Positions 48,662 through 57,758 of a stretch of DNA of 64,000 nucleotides are shown in pieces. The stretch lies in assembly GCA_016234115.1 (NCBI GenBank), contig JACRHD010000008.1, positions 62,001 through 126,000 on the forward strand. Direction: 5' to 3'. The notes below the pieces were generated by a model. The model made no database searches. It saw nothing but the letters and a program-made list of their open reading frames with translations, and was not told the DNA's origin. The DNA comes from Nitrospirota bacterium (GTDB lineage Bacteria > Nitrospirota > Thermodesulfovibrionia > UBA6902). Both the position numbers and the translations under genes were made by a program. Each line of letters starts with the position of its first letter. Within the stretch, counting starts at the first letter, position 1.

Positions 48662-49435
48662 TCAAAGGTAATATACAATCCTGTCCCTGTTTCTGTTGTA
48701 GAAGATCCATCCGGCAATCAATGTCAGGATTGAAAATAAAAAGCCGTAAAGAAGTTTTTCCGGCATAAAGGGGACCTCCGGAGACAAGGCCGCCCTGAAT
48801 GTGCTCAAGTAATAATAATTGGGGTTTAAATGGAATATGAAACTGAACTTCCCGGGTATAATGGATTCGGGATAAAAGACCGGCGTCATATACATCCATG
48901 CCAGCAGGGACACCTCGTATATATATTTTGTGTCGTGGAAAAAGACGGTCAGGGTCGAGACTATAAGAGAGACGCCGAAGGAAAAAAGGGCGATCATTAT
49001 CAGCACGACAGGAAGAAGAAGGAGATAGGGGCTGAAGTTTAAGCCCGTGATGGAAAGGATTATGAACAGGGGTATGAGGGAAAAGGCGAAATTGACCATT
49101 GCGGACAAGATCACTGAAAGGGGGAAAATCGCCTTGGGCAGATAGACCTTTTTGATAAGGTTGCTGTTGTTTATAAAGCTGCCGAGGGCCGTGGATGTGC
49201 TTTGAGAGAAAAAATTCCATACGATAATGCCTGAAAGGATGTAGACGACGGAAACCTTGAAGAGGGTGGAAAAAACGATATAGAGGACGAGCATGATGAG
49301 AAGGGGATTGAGCATGACCCAGATGAACCCGAGGACCGACCTCTTGTACCTGACCTTTATGTCCGTCGATACAAGGTTTCTCAGGAGCTCTTTATACCTC
49401 AGGATCTCTGAGACTTCTTTTAAGGAGTTATACAT
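48662..49435 (-). CDS. wzm: O-antigen/teichoic-type ABC exporter permease
   Basis: This permease has about 257 residues and six predicted membrane helices. The N-terminal KVRYKRSVLGFIWVMLNPLL and the later NLIKKVYLPKAIFPLS are ABC-2 polysaccharide-exporter hallmarks. ATG 49435 follows AGAGGAA; a TTG 11 codons earlier is not supported. It is the first gene of the exporter pair, and the 466-base gap to its right should hold its promoter, although repeats occupy part of it. Confidence 0.94.
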   Translation of the reverse strand: MYNSLKEVSEILRYKELLRNLVSTDIKVRYKRSVLGFIWVMLNPLLIMLVLYIVFSTLFKVSVVYILSGIIVWNFFSQSTSTALGSFINNSNLIKKVYLPKAIFPLSVILSAMVNFAFSLIPLFIILSITGLNFSPYLLLLPVVLIMIALFSFGVSLIVSTLTVFFHDTKYIYEVSLLAWMYMTPVFYPESIIPGKFSFIFHLNPNYYYLSTFRAALSPEVPFMPEKLLYGFLFSILTLIAGWIFYNRNRDRIVYYL

Positions 49436-49632
49436 TTCCTCTTTATTGGCGGCAGGCCGCCCCTCCAAATCGCGAAACCATGTTTATTTTAGCGGATTAC
49501 CCTGTCAAAAAGCCAAATCATCCGATAGTTATATTGTTGCAAAGAATACCGGAGAGCGCCCGATACATGACATCATATTCAAACATTGGGCTCATCGCGT
49601 CAGAGTGCAGGTTAAAACAGCTTGTAAGCAAC

Positions 49633-49804
49633 GTCATTCCCGAAGTTTTTAATCGGGAATCCACCGCCTTAAGAAGCAAATGCTTCCGCCTGTCCGCTCT
49701 TTTAATTGCCCATCTTCTTGAATAAGCTTTTATTATCATCTACTCTTTTAAAAGAAATTTATCTATATTCAGTGGATTCCCGCTCAACAGACTGCGGGAA
49801 TGAC
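49633..49804. repeat. Dispersed palindromic repeat (GTCATTCCCG family), spread copy
   Basis: GTCATTCCCGAAG ... GGGAATCC (49633-49665) and GGATTCCCGC ... GCGGGAATGAC (49773-49804) are the two arms, here 108 bases apart. The rest of the 466-base wzm / TPR gap shows no gene I can support. Confidence 0.75.
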
Positions 49805-49934
49805 GCGTTTTTTTCTGAAATCACCCACACTCTTACGCGATGACCCAAACATTGTAAAGAACTTCCCGGTTTAAATATAATAATCACGAGTCACAGGTTG
49901 ACTATTTCTTCATTCAAGAGAAAAGCCTGCGGTT

Positions 49935-51968
49935 ATGAAAGAATCAAAGGGAACTGATATCATGGGAGGAATTGCCGGGAAACCATTTGTTCCTCTTCTC
50001 CTCATAGCGATCATAGGTTCTCTGGCCTATTCAAACACATTCAGCGCGCCCTTTGCCTTTGATGACTTCGGCAACCTGGCAGACCCTCCCCTGATAAAAA
50101 GTCTCAACAACTTCTTTTTTCCCGAGGGTGGATACAAGGGTTACCTTCCGAGGGCGGTCGCATTCTTCACCTTTGCCCTGAATTATCACTTCGGGGGATT
50201 TGACGTTGCCGGCTATCATGCAGTCAATCTTGTTATCCACATAACCAATGCCCTTCTGGTCTACTTCCTTGTCGTTCTCACTTTCAGGACTCCGTATATA
50301 GTGGGGCAAGGGTCAGAGGGCAAGGGTCAGGGGGCAGGAGTCATCGATACCATCCCTCTTTCCCCCCTTAAATTAAGGGGGGATGAAGGGGGGTTATCTT
50401 CTCCTCGGTTTATCGCCCTTTTCTCCGCCCTTATTTTTGTGGCCCATCCCGTACAGACGCAGGCTGTGACATATATAGTCCAGAGGCTGACCTCGCTTGC
50501 CGCGATGTTTTACCTCTTCTCCATGGTGATGTATGTAAAGGCGAGGCTTTTAACGGCAGAGTCAAGAGTCAAGAGTCAAGAGTCAGACAACCCCCCTTTC
50601 TCCCCCCTTAAGTTAAGGGGGGAAGGGGGAGTTACCAAACTCTTAACTCTTAACTCTGTACTCTTTTACTCCCTGTCCCTCCTCTGCGCCGTTCTTGCGA
50701 TGCTGACAAAGGAAATGTCCTTCACTCTGCCGATAATGATAATCCTTTATGAGTTTACTTTTTTCAGGTCCTCGCTGAAAAAAAAGCTCCTTTTCCTTCT
50801 GCCTCTCTTGCTTACCCTGACAATCATCCCTCTTGGCATAATGGGCACGGAAAAGCCCCTCGGAGAGGTCCTGTCGGACCTGAGCGACAGGCTCAGGGTC
50901 CAGACGCGGATGTCGAGATGGGATTACCTCTTTACGCAATTCAGGGTGATAACCACATATATAAGGCTCCTGCTACTTCCCGTAAACCAGAACCTCGACT
51001 ATGATTATCCGGTTTATCATTCGTTCTTCACCCCGCCCGTATTTCTTTCTTTCCTCCTGCTGCTGTCGATTTTCGGGGTCGCGGTGTATGTGATGCGCAA
51101 AGCCGGAGCGGTCAGCAGTCAGCAATCAGCAATCAGCAATAACCCCCCTTTATCCCCCCTTAATTTAAGGGGGGAATATCGTCTCATCTCCTTCGGCATC
51201 TTCTGGTTCTTCATAGCGCTTTCCGTCGAATCGAGCTTTATACCCATTGTCGATGTGATATTTGAACACAGGGTCTACCTGCCGTCTGTGGGGGCCTTTA
51301 TCGCCGTGACAGCCGCCCTCTTTCTCATCGCGAATAAAATCAGTGACCGCCGGCAGGTTGCAGGCAGGGCGCTCATCTCCGCGCTTGCAGCAGTTGTAAT
51401 CGCCTTCTCAGGAGCTACCTATGCGAGAAATATTGTATGGCAAAGCGAGGAGGGTCTGTGGGAAGATATTGTAAGAAAGTCTCCGAATAATGCCAGGGCC
51501 TGGAACAACCTGGGCTATGTATATCTCGGCAAAGGTCTTGTCGAGGACGCCGCGGGATATTTTAAGTTTGCCCTGAGGCTGAACAATAATTATGCGGACG
51601 CCCATACCAATTTAGGCGTCGCTTACTACGGCAAAGGACTTACAGATAATGCGATACGACAATTTCAGATGGCCCTGAAGCTGTCAAATGTACCGGCGCT
51701 CGTTGCGAAGGCGCGTCATAATCTGGGGATAGCGTATTCGAGAAAGGGGATGCTCGATGACGCGCTGAGAGAGCTTGGGTCCGCCCTCAGGACAACTCCG
51801 GACGACCCGGAGATATACAGCGATCTCGGGGTGACGTACATGAACAAGGGGCAGTTTGATAAAGCAATAGAGGCCTTCCGGACCGCTCTGAAGCTGAAGC
51901 CCGACTATGACCTTGCGCGTCTCAATCTCGGCATAGCCCTGAAGCTTAAAGGCCGGACAGAGGGTTGA
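49935..51968 (+). CDS. Membrane protein with C-terminal TPR repeats (TMTC/O-mannosyltransferase-like)
   Basis: This 677-residue protein has an N-terminal multi-helix membrane region (about 20-500). Its motifs, AFDDFGNL, GYHAVNLVIHITNALLVY, HPVQTQAVTYIVQR, HRVYLPSVG and a YPVYHSFFTP loop, resemble the TMTC/GT-C family that transfers sugars to proteins on the outer face. Five or more TPR units (WNNLGYVYLGKGLVEDAAGYF onward) follow. Three loops contain repeat-derived peptides (near residues 124-155, 210-235 and 392-416). A dolichol-phosphate-mannose-synthase-like gene follows, a likely donor supplier. The exact activity is inferred. Confidence 0.8.
   Translation: MKESKGTDIMGGIAGKPFVPLLLIAIIGSLAYSNTFSAPFAFDDFGNLADPPLIKSLNNFFFPEGGYKGYLPRAVAFFTFALNYHFGGFDVAGYHAVNLVIHITNALLVYFLVVLTFRTPYIVGQGSEGKGQGAGVIDTIPLSPLKLRGDEGGLSSPRFIALFSALIFVAHPVQTQAVTYIVQRLTSLAAMFYLFSMVMYVKARLLTAESRVKSQESDNPPFSPLKLRGEGGVTKLLTLNSVLFYSLSLLCAVLAMLTKEMSFTLPIMIILYEFTFFRSSLKKKLLFLLPLLLTLTIIPLGIMGTEKPLGEVLSDLSDRLRVQTRMSRWDYLFTQFRVITTYIRLLLLPVNQNLDYDYPVYHSFFTPPVFLSFLLLLSIFGVAVYVMRKAGAVSSQQSAISNNPPLSPLNLRGEYRLISFGIFWFFIALSVESSFIPIVDVIFEHRVYLPSVGAFIAVTAALFLIANKISDRRQVAGRALISALAAVVIAFSGATYARNIVWQSEEGLWEDIVRKSPNNARAWNNLGYVYLGKGLVEDAAGYFKFALRLNNNYADAHTNLGVAYYGKGLTDNAIRQFQMALKLSNVPALVAKARHNLGIAYSRKGMLDDALRELGSALRTTPDDPEIYSDLGVTYMNKGQFDKAIEAFRTALKLKPDYDLARLNLGIALKLKGRTEG
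50304..50394. repeat. In-frame repeat insertion 1 in the membrane TPR gene
   Basis: GGGGCAAGGGTCAG units are followed by TTTCCCCCCTTAAATTAAGGGGGG, split here as a C-tract arm and a G-tract arm. It encodes QGSEGKGQGAG and PLSPLKLRGDEGG in a loop between membrane helices. Confidence 0.85.
50556..50666. repeat. In-frame repeat insertion 2 in the membrane TPR gene
   Basis: AGAGTCA units, a CCCCCCTT...AAGGGGGG palindrome and the complementary ACTCTTA units form a nested inverted repeat. It encodes NPPFSPLKLRGEGG. Confidence 0.85.
51111..51177. repeat. In-frame repeat insertion 3 in the membrane TPR gene
   Basis: CAGCAATCAGCAAT units are followed by CCCCCCTTTATCCCCCCTT and AAGGGGGGAA arms. It encodes NNPPLSPLNLRGEY in a third loop of the same protein. 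Confidence 0.85.
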
Positions 51969-52003
51969 CGGTCAGGTTTGTGGAAAAAAATATATAATAA
52001 ACT

Positions 52004-52705
52004 ATGAAACGGTGTCTTGTAATAATACCGGCCCTTAATGAAGAGGGATTTGTCGCCCCGGTGATAACGGGTATCAGAAATGTCGATGGAAACCTCGACA
52101 TACTTGTCGTCAACGACGGCTCCAGGGACAGGACAGCGGAGTTGGCCGAAGGGTCCGGCGCGATGGTCGTCAACCACACTTACAACCTGGGATACGGCGC
52201 GGCGCTGCAGACGGGTTTCAGGTTTGCGGCAGACAGGGGCTACGACCACGTTATAACAATGGATGCGGACCAGCAGCATGACCCGGCGTCGATCCCTGAA
52301 CTGTTCAGGGGCCTCAACGCGACGGCTGCTGATGTCGTCATAGGGTCCAGATTTTCAGACGGCACTTACAGGATGGGGGTTGCAAGGCGCATCGGCGCAT
52401 GGATTTTTGCCGCTGTTGCAAGGGCCTACACCGGATACAGGTTTACGGACCCTACCTCGGGTTTTCAACTGCTCAACCGTTCGGCCTTTACATGCCTCGC
52501 CGTTGAGGAGAGCTATCCCCTCGATTATCCCGATGTCAACATCATTATGCTCCTTCACAAGAAACGGTTCAAGGTGGTGGAGTCGCCCGTGCATATGAGT
52601 TTAAATATGAAGAGCGACACGATGCACAGCGGGATAAAACCGTTTGTGTATGTAATAAGGATGCTCCTTGCAATTACCATGATTTTGTTACGAAAGGAGG
52701 ATTGA
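52004..52705 (+). CDS. Dolichyl/polyprenyl-phosphate mannose synthase-like glycosyltransferase
   Basis: This 233-residue GT2 enzyme has VIIPALNEEGFVAPVI, VVNDGSRDRTAELA, the DxD region TMDADQQHDP and SGFQLLNR. It transfers a hexose from NDP-sugar to a polyprenyl phosphate at the inner membrane. The next gene starts one base after its stop, and DUF2304 proteins are regular partners of such enzymes. The product probably feeds the TPR membrane transferase upstream. Confidence 0.93.
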   Translation: MKRCLVIIPALNEEGFVAPVITGIRNVDGNLDILVVNDGSRDRTAELAEGSGAMVVNHTYNLGYGAALQTGFRFAADRGYDHVITMDADQQHDPASIPELFRGLNATAADVVIGSRFSDGTYRMGVARRIGAWIFAAVARAYTGYRFTDPTSGFQLLNRSAFTCLAVEESYPLDYPDVNIIMLLHKKRFKVVESPVHMSLNMKSDTMHSGIKPFVYVIRMLLAITMILLRKED

Positions 52706-52706
52706 C

Positions 52707-53057
52707 ATGCCTATTTCAGCGCGACTGATTATACTGTTTGCGGGCCTCGGCTTTTTCCTCGTGGTGCTCGAGCTCGTCAGGAAAAAGAGGTTCAGGGAAG
52801 AACTCTCTATAATATGGCTCTTCTTCTCCCTGAGTATCGCGGCGAGTTCGGTCATTGATCTCGTCATCGACCCTTTGGCCGGGATGCTTCATATCTCTTA
52901 CCCTCCGGCCTTTGCGTTCATGCTCATCAGCATCGTAATGATAATATCACTGCTCTACTTTTCACTGGTAACATCAGACCTCAAAAGCAGGGTGAAGGAG
53001 CTTACCCAGAAGGTGGCCCTTCTTGAATTTGAATTTAAGTCGAAGAAGCAGGATTAA
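52707..53057 (+). CDS. DUF2304 family membrane protein
   Basis: This 116-residue protein has three predicted membrane helices (about 5-20, 32-50 and 68-90) and a short coiled-coil tail (KSRVKELTQKVALLEFEFKSKK). The RKKRFREELSIIWLFFS motif is typical of DUF2304. The family commonly follows polyprenyl-phosphate glycosyltransferases and may be a flippase or a membrane anchor. Its start overlaps the ribosome site region of the preceding gene, GGAGGATTGAC, so translation is coupled. Confidence 0.88.
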   Translation: MPISARLIILFAGLGFFLVVLELVRKKRFREELSIIWLFFSLSIAASSVIDLVIDPLAGMLHISYPPAFAFMLISIVMIISLLYFSLVTSDLKSRVKELTQKVALLEFEFKSKKQD

Positions 53058-53208
53058 CCATAGAATTTCCGACCTGTGGCAGGCATGGCTAAAAAAACAT
53101 TATCCGGTTGTTGTTCAACAATAGCTCAAAGGTTGCACAAAAAGTGGATTAACAATAGTTGAGCTGCTTTTGAACTATTGTTGAACTACTTAAGACATGC
53201 GGGTTCGA

Positions 53209-54096
53209 TCATGCCTTGCAGATCAGAACTGAACACCGGCAATGATTAAGAATGCGTCTTGAGACGCTGCCCATCATCCCCCGGATTCCCCTCATCCCGC
53301 TGCTGCCGACGGCAATGATGTCTGCGTTCAATTCCGCCGCCACGTTCAGTATTTCTCCGGAAGGATCTCCGGCCCGGGTAATTTCCTCTATCTTTGAAAA
53401 CCTGTCCTCCAGATAGCCGCGCACCTTCTTCGTGATTCTTCCTGATTCCGTTAATTCTTCCGCGCGCGCGCCTGCGGCCAATTTTTTAATTTTATCATCC
53501 AGCTCCAGGGCAAACCTCTCCGGGATTTCCGAAAGCACGGGGAATATGACGTTAAGGACGACAACTTCCGTATCTTCAGGGAAGGGGATTTTTGACAGGG
53601 TCTTCCCCACCGCGTCAGAGTGGCCGGAGCCGTCCGTGGCAAAGAGAATTTTCAATTTCCCGGCCTTTTCCTGCTGTGGGGGATTGATAATGAGGACGGG
53701 TCCGGCAGCCTGTATAGCCACTCCCCTGGTCACGCTGCCGACCAGATAAGAGCCGAGGCCCCTCACTCCGCCGGCGCCCATAACAATGAGGTCGGCGGCC
53801 CTTGCGCTTGCCTCTTTGACGATGGCCTTGTCGGGAAAGTCTTCGACAAACATGCTGCTTACCTTTGCCTTCACTCCCTTTAGAATATCTTCGGTCGCGC
53901 CTAAAATCCTGGGGACGACTTCCCTCCTGATATCTTCGAAATCAGGGTAATAAGTCTCCAGTTCACTGACAACCGGCATCCAGTTTACAGCGTACAGGAC
54001 AGCGATCTCGTCCTGCGGGCCCAGCCTGAAGCGCGTCAGGAATTGAGCGGCCGACAGGGAATGTTCCGAACCGTCTGTGGCAAGCAGTATCTTCAT
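53209..54096 (-). CDS. Tandem universal stress protein
   Basis: This protein has about 295 residues and two USP domains. Domain 1 (1-145) has ILLATDGSEHSLSAAQFL and the G-x2-G-x9-GS pattern GAGGVRGLGSYLVGSVTRG. Domain 2 (150-295) has ILFATDGSGHSDAVGKTL and GSSGMRGIRGMMGSVSRRI. Both nucleotide motifs are intact, so ATP binding is likely. ATG 54096 is chosen, with GGGGTGG just before it. The role is stress tolerance, unknown in detail. Confidence 0.93.
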   Translation of the reverse strand: MKILLATDGSEHSLSAAQFLTRFRLGPQDEIAVLYAVNWMPVVSELETYYPDFEDIRREVVPRILGATEDILKGVKAKVSSMFVEDFPDKAIVKEASARAADLIVMGAGGVRGLGSYLVGSVTRGVAIQAAGPVLIINPPQQEKAGKLKILFATDGSGHSDAVGKTLSKIPFPEDTEVVVLNVIFPVLSEIPERFALELDDKIKKLAAGARAEELTESGRITKKVRGYLEDRFSKIEEITRAGDPSGEILNVAAELNADIIAVGSSGMRGIRGMMGSVSRRILNHCRCSVLICKA

Positions 54097-54214
54097 AACC
54101 ACCCCAGGGAACTATAAAAGGGTTCAAGGGTATAGGGTTCAAGGGTTCGAGGGACTCTGCGCCAGTCTTTTCACTTGACACCTCGGACCCTTTTTAATAT
54201 TATATCACGTTTTT

Positions 54215-54661
54215 TTAATATGCCAAAATTATAAAATCCAGCCTGTCCCTGTCCCATCCATAGCATTTTATATCGTGGACCTTCCTGTCGATGACCGACA
54301 CCACGACATGCGCCGCGTCGGGGAATTCGGGTTCGCCGAAGACAGTCTGGGCGGCAGCGTCCTCAGCGGAAAAATAAGCCTCGTGTTCGGGATGGGAATG
54401 ATAAAACGCGACAACTTCATTCCCCTGCGTCTTCGCGCGGACGATGATGTCCTCAAATTCCTTCCTGTCTATTACGTATGCAGTGCGGGCGTCCCTCGGA
54501 AATCTCTCCGGGTCCTCCGCGTGAAGACTGTTCTGGATATTATTGCACCTGTGGACGGTCTGCCCGTGTTCGCCGCCGGTTATAATGCCGCAGCATTCCT
54601 CCGGGTAGGTCTCAAGGGCGTGCTTACATATTTCTTCTATGATGTCTTTATCAAGTTTCAT
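54215..54661 (-). CDS. JAMM/MPN-type metalloprotease (Mec-like)
   Basis: This 148-residue protein has the full JAMM site: Glu in YPEECCGII (21-27) and FYHSHPEHEAYFSAED, giving H88, H90 and D101. Bacterial members near cysteine synthases (Mec type) cleave a sulfur-carrier protein (CysO) from newly made cysteine. The gene lies directly upstream of two cysteine synthase genes on the same strand, which points to that pathway. A CysO/ThiS-like carrier gene is not visible in this window. Confidence 0.9.
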   Translation of the reverse strand: MKLDKDIIEEICKHALETYPEECCGIITGGEHGQTVHRCNNIQNSLHAEDPERFPRDARTAYVIDRKEFEDIIVRAKTQGNEVVAFYHSHPEHEAYFSAEDAAAQTVFGEPEFPDAAHVVVSVIDRKVHDIKCYGWDRDRLDFIILAY

Positions 54662-54703
54662 TTCCACAATCTTGAATTTTGAGTTTTGAATTTTGTGTTG
54701 TTT

Positions 54704-55618
54704 TTATATCTCATGGCTCAGATAACGGTCGCCGCCGTCGGGGAAGACGGCCACTATTGTCCCCTCCTCCATTGTTTTTGCAACGCGCAGCGCGGCAACA
54801 AGCGCGGCCCCCGACGAGTGTCCCACAGGCAGGCCCTCGACAGTGATGATCTTCTTTACCATGTCATAGGCTTCTTCGGTGTTCACGCAGACGGTCTCGT
54901 CGGGAAAATCAGGATCATATATCGCGGGGACTATCGAGCTTTTTATGTGCTTGAGCCCTTCTATACCGTGCATGGCGTCATCCGGCTCAACGGCTATCAC
55001 CCTGACGGCGGGATTGAACTCCTTCAGGGCCTTTCCCGTTCCCATGATAGTCCCGGTCGTGCCGAGGCCCGCTATAAAATGCGTGACCCCCCCCTTTGTC
55101 TGAGTGAGGATCTCGGGACCGGTCGTCAGATAATGCGCCCTCCAGTTTGAAGGGTTGCCGTACTGGTCGGGCATGTAGTATTTTTCAGGCCCTTCCTCGT
55201 AAATATGCCTCGCAAGCCTGATGGCCCCGTCAGAGCCTTCAAACGGGCTTGAATACACGATTTCAGCCCCGAAGCCCGCAATTATCTTCTTGCGTTCGAT
55301 GCTCGCGTTTTTGGGAAGGACTATCCTGGTCTTATAGCCTTTGACGGCCGCTATCATTGCGTACGCGATCCCCGTATTGCCCGAGGTCGAATCTATGATG
55401 ACTTTGTCTTTCGTCAATTCTCCGGACTCTTCCGCGTCCCTGATCATCTGAAAAGCCGCCCGGTCTTTGACGGACCCGCCGGGATTGTAGCATTCAAGCT
55501 TTGCGTAGATCTTTACGTTTTTACTAATCCCGCCGGTGACTTTGCTCAGGCGGAACAGGGGGGTCTTACCGATCGTATCAAGGATGCTGCCGTCGACTAT
55601 AGCGATAATTTTTTTCAT
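54704..55618 (-). CDS. Cysteine synthase family protein (CysM-like)
   Basis: This 304-residue PLP enzyme of fold type II has the Schiff-base Lys51 in NPGGSVKDRAAFQMI, the STSGNTGIAYAM phosphate/asparagine loop, GLGTTGTIMGTG and SSGAALVAAL. It differs from the neighbouring CysK-like enzyme (55638) and lacks the typical C-terminal end of E. coli CysK. It lies 43 bases from the JAMM gene, as in CysM-Mec pairs that use a thiocarboxylated carrier and O-phospho- or O-acetyl-serine. The substrate is inferred. Confidence 0.92.
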   Translation of the reverse strand: MKKIIAIVDGSILDTIGKTPLFRLSKVTGGISKNVKIYAKLECYNPGGSVKDRAAFQMIRDAEESGELTKDKVIIDSTSGNTGIAYAMIAAVKGYKTRIVLPKNASIERKKIIAGFGAEIVYSSPFEGSDGAIRLARHIYEEGPEKYYMPDQYGNPSNWRAHYLTTGPEILTQTKGGVTHFIAGLGTTGTIMGTGKALKEFNPAVRVIAVEPDDAMHGIEGLKHIKSSIVPAIYDPDFPDETVCVNTEEAYDMVKKIITVEGLPVGHSSGAALVAALRVAKTMEEGTIVAVFPDGGDRYLSHEI

Positions 55619-55637
55619 AGTAAATTATATCCGTAGA

Positions 55638-56585
55638 TTACACAGATGAAAAATCAAACAGCCTCGTGCTCAAATACCTCTCTCCCGTGTCCGGGAATAC
55701 AGTAACGATTTTTTTCCCTTTCCCGAGCCTTTCGGCGATGCGCAGCGCCGCAAAGAAATTGGCCCCCGAGGAAATGCCGCATAATATCCCTTCTTCACGC
55801 ATCAGTCTCCTCGTCATTTCATACGCGTCATCATCCGGGACCCGGATGATCTCATCAATAACGTTTCTGTTCAGGACCTCAGGTATGAACCCCGCGCCGA
55901 TCCCCTGTATTTCATGACGTCCCGCCTTCCCCCCGGAGAGAACAGGGCTTGCGGCCGGCTCGACGGCGATTATCTCCACATGGCCACCTGGTCCCTTTTT
56001 CAACGCCTCACCGACCCCCGTGATTGTACCCCCCGTGCCCACGCCCGCTACAAACGCGCTCAGGTCCGGCATCTGCCTTAAAATCTCGGCAGCCGTGGTC
56101 CTCCTGTGGGCCTCCGGGTTTGCGTGGTTCCTGAACTGCTGCGGTTGAAAAAAGCCTTTATCGCGCGCCAGCTCCTCCGCCTTCTCGACCGCGCCGGTCA
56201 TGTCCCTGCCGCCCGCAGTGAGGATAAGCTCGGCGCCGAAGGCCTTAAGCATTATCCTCCTCTCAATGCTCATTGTTTCGGGCATAGTGAGGACCAGCCT
56301 GTATCCCTTTGCGGCACAGACAAACGCAAGTCCTATCCCCGTGTTGCCGGAGGTGGGCTCGACAAGCGTGTCCCCGGGTCTGATTTTTTTCTCCTGCTCC
56401 GCTGATTCCACCATCGCCCGGCATATCCTGTCCTTTACCGACTTGCAGGGATTAAAGAATTCCAGCTTCGCGTAAATATCGGCGTGGTCTTCCGGAACGA
56501 GTTTATTGATCCTCACCATCGGCGTATTGCCGGTCAGGTCCAGGGCGGAATCTACGGGTTCAGAGTAAAAAAAGGGCTCTTCCAT
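55638..56585 (-). CDS. cysK: Cysteine synthase A
   Basis: This protein has about 315 residues counted from ATG 56585 ([13 protein letters not shown]); a GTG 17 codons earlier reads into a hydrophobic stretch with no family match. The Lys51 site is [34 protein letters not shown], the [12 protein letters not shown] motif and [10 protein letters not shown] follow. It makes cysteine from O-acetylserine and sulfide. Two different synthases in one unit suggest separate sulfur sources. Confidence 0.94.
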   Translation of the reverse strand: MEEPFFYSEPVDSALDLTGNTPMVRINKLVPEDHADIYAKLEFFNPCKSVKDRICRAMVESAEQEKKIRPGDTLVEPTSGNTGIGLAFVCAAKGYRLVLTMPETMSIERRIMLKAFGAELILTAGGRDMTGAVEKAEELARDKGFFQPQQFRNHANPEAHRRTTAAEILRQMPDLSAFVAGVGTGGTITGVGEALKKGPGGHVEIIAVEPAASPVLSGGKAGRHEIQGIGAGFIPEVLNRNVIDEIIRVPDDDAYEMTRRLMREEGILCGISSGANFFAALRIAERLGKGKKIVTVFPDTGERYLSTRLFDFSSV

Positions 56586-56640
56586 TATTTTGTGTCTTAT
56601 ATGATACAAAAAAAGCCCTGCAAAAAAAACGGCCACCCGG

Positions 56641-56833
56641 CTTATTCATAAACTCCGGGAGGTATGATTCAAAAACATGTTGCCGCAATCCCTTATCCGG
56701 AATTTTCGCGTGGTGTAAAAAGTACACTCCGAAAAGCAATAACTTAAAGAGCGAAAAGTCCTTACAAATAATCTCATTGCTTTCAAGATGTTTTTGAATC
56801 ATGCCTCCCGGAGTGCGATATTTGTGAATAATC
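56641..56833. repeat. Candidate miniature inverted-repeat element
   Basis: The left end (56641-56679) and the right end (about 56786-56833) share CTCCGGGAGG-T/C-ATGATTCAAAAACAT in inverted orientation, plus TTATTCATAAA/TTATTCACAAA outside it. Length is about 190 bases. The interior encodes no recognisable transposase. It fits a non-autonomous element and lies in the cysK / DUF2059 gap. Confidence 0.6.
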
Positions 56834-56944
56834 GGGTTAAAACGGTTGGGACCGTCCGAACAGTCCTTTTAACGGGGGGATATGTGCCTGGGGCCGTATC
56901 TGCCGGACGGTACTTAACCCTGTCCCGCGACGGTCTTACAGTTC

Positions 56945-57472
56945 TTATAAACGGTTACTGCCGCCCTGATTTTTTTTTAATTGTCTCGCCCTTAATTCAT
57001 CAATCATTTCCACATTTATCTGCTGGGTCTTATTCATCAACCCCGGTATCTTCTTTTGAGATATTATTATTTCTTCCTGCATAAGCATGGGCATCCTGTC
57101 AAGAAACTCCTGGCCCGCCGGCGCATTATAGGACGCGGCCATTGCCTTTAATTCGTCTTCGGTATACCTGTTTGTATAGGTCTCGATAAAATCATCTTTT
57201 ACTTTTTCCCAGTCTATTTCCGCTTCCAGAACAATGAGAAGTATATTCTTGTATCTTTTCAATACCGGCCTTTCAGAATCCGGCATCTCCATCTTGATAA
57301 ACTGCCGGTCCAGCACCTGCTCCATCTGGCCGTATAACTGCCCGACAACTTCCTTTGTATGCATTAATTCTATCAATTTCTCGGCAGCCGCCCGATGCGA
57401 CGCCTCGTCCGGATAAGCAAACGAGCAAAGAACAAATAGAAGATTGACAAGAACGCCCAAAAATAATCTCAC
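56945..57472 (-). CDS. DUF2059 family exported protein
   Basis: This 175-residue protein has a signal peptide (1-19, LFLGVLVNLLFVLCSFAYP). The body is helical, with the DUF2059-type AAEKLIELMHTKEVVGQL start, DFIETYTNRYTEDELKAMAASYNAPAGQEFLDRMP and a late IISQKKIPGL. These features match the family, known only as a periplasmic protein of unknown role. It is monocistronic, and no promoter is evident. Confidence 0.9.
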   Translation of the reverse strand: MRLFLGVLVNLLFVLCSFAYPDEASHRAAAEKLIELMHTKEVVGQLYGQMEQVLDRQFIKMEMPDSERPVLKRYKNILLIVLEAEIDWEKVKDDFIETYTNRYTEDELKAMAASYNAPAGQEFLDRMPMLMQEEIIISQKKIPGLMNKTQQINVEMIDELRARQLKKNQGGSNRL

Positions 57473-57758
57473 TCGCCCTCCCTTCAGAAATTATCGTCTG
57501 TAGTAATGCAAATAGTCTCACACTCAGGTTTACATGTCAACCTGCAAACGTTTAATAATTACCTGACGAGACAACGTTTAATCTTACAGAATGATCTAAA
57601 ATGAATGCAAGGGAAAAATTATGTTATTAGTGTCCCTCATATGGGTAGTATTATCCATTGAAATCCGGTTTGAACGGTTTGAACAGTTCTTTTAAATAAT
57701 GCTGCCTCCGGCCAAGGGGGAAAGACCGGCGACAGCTTTATTTTTCGAACTGTCTTGC

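Noticed and set aside
56560-56802. An 80-residue minus-strand protein
   Set aside because: It begins inside the right arm of the inverted-repeat element and overlaps the cysK start; no family signal.
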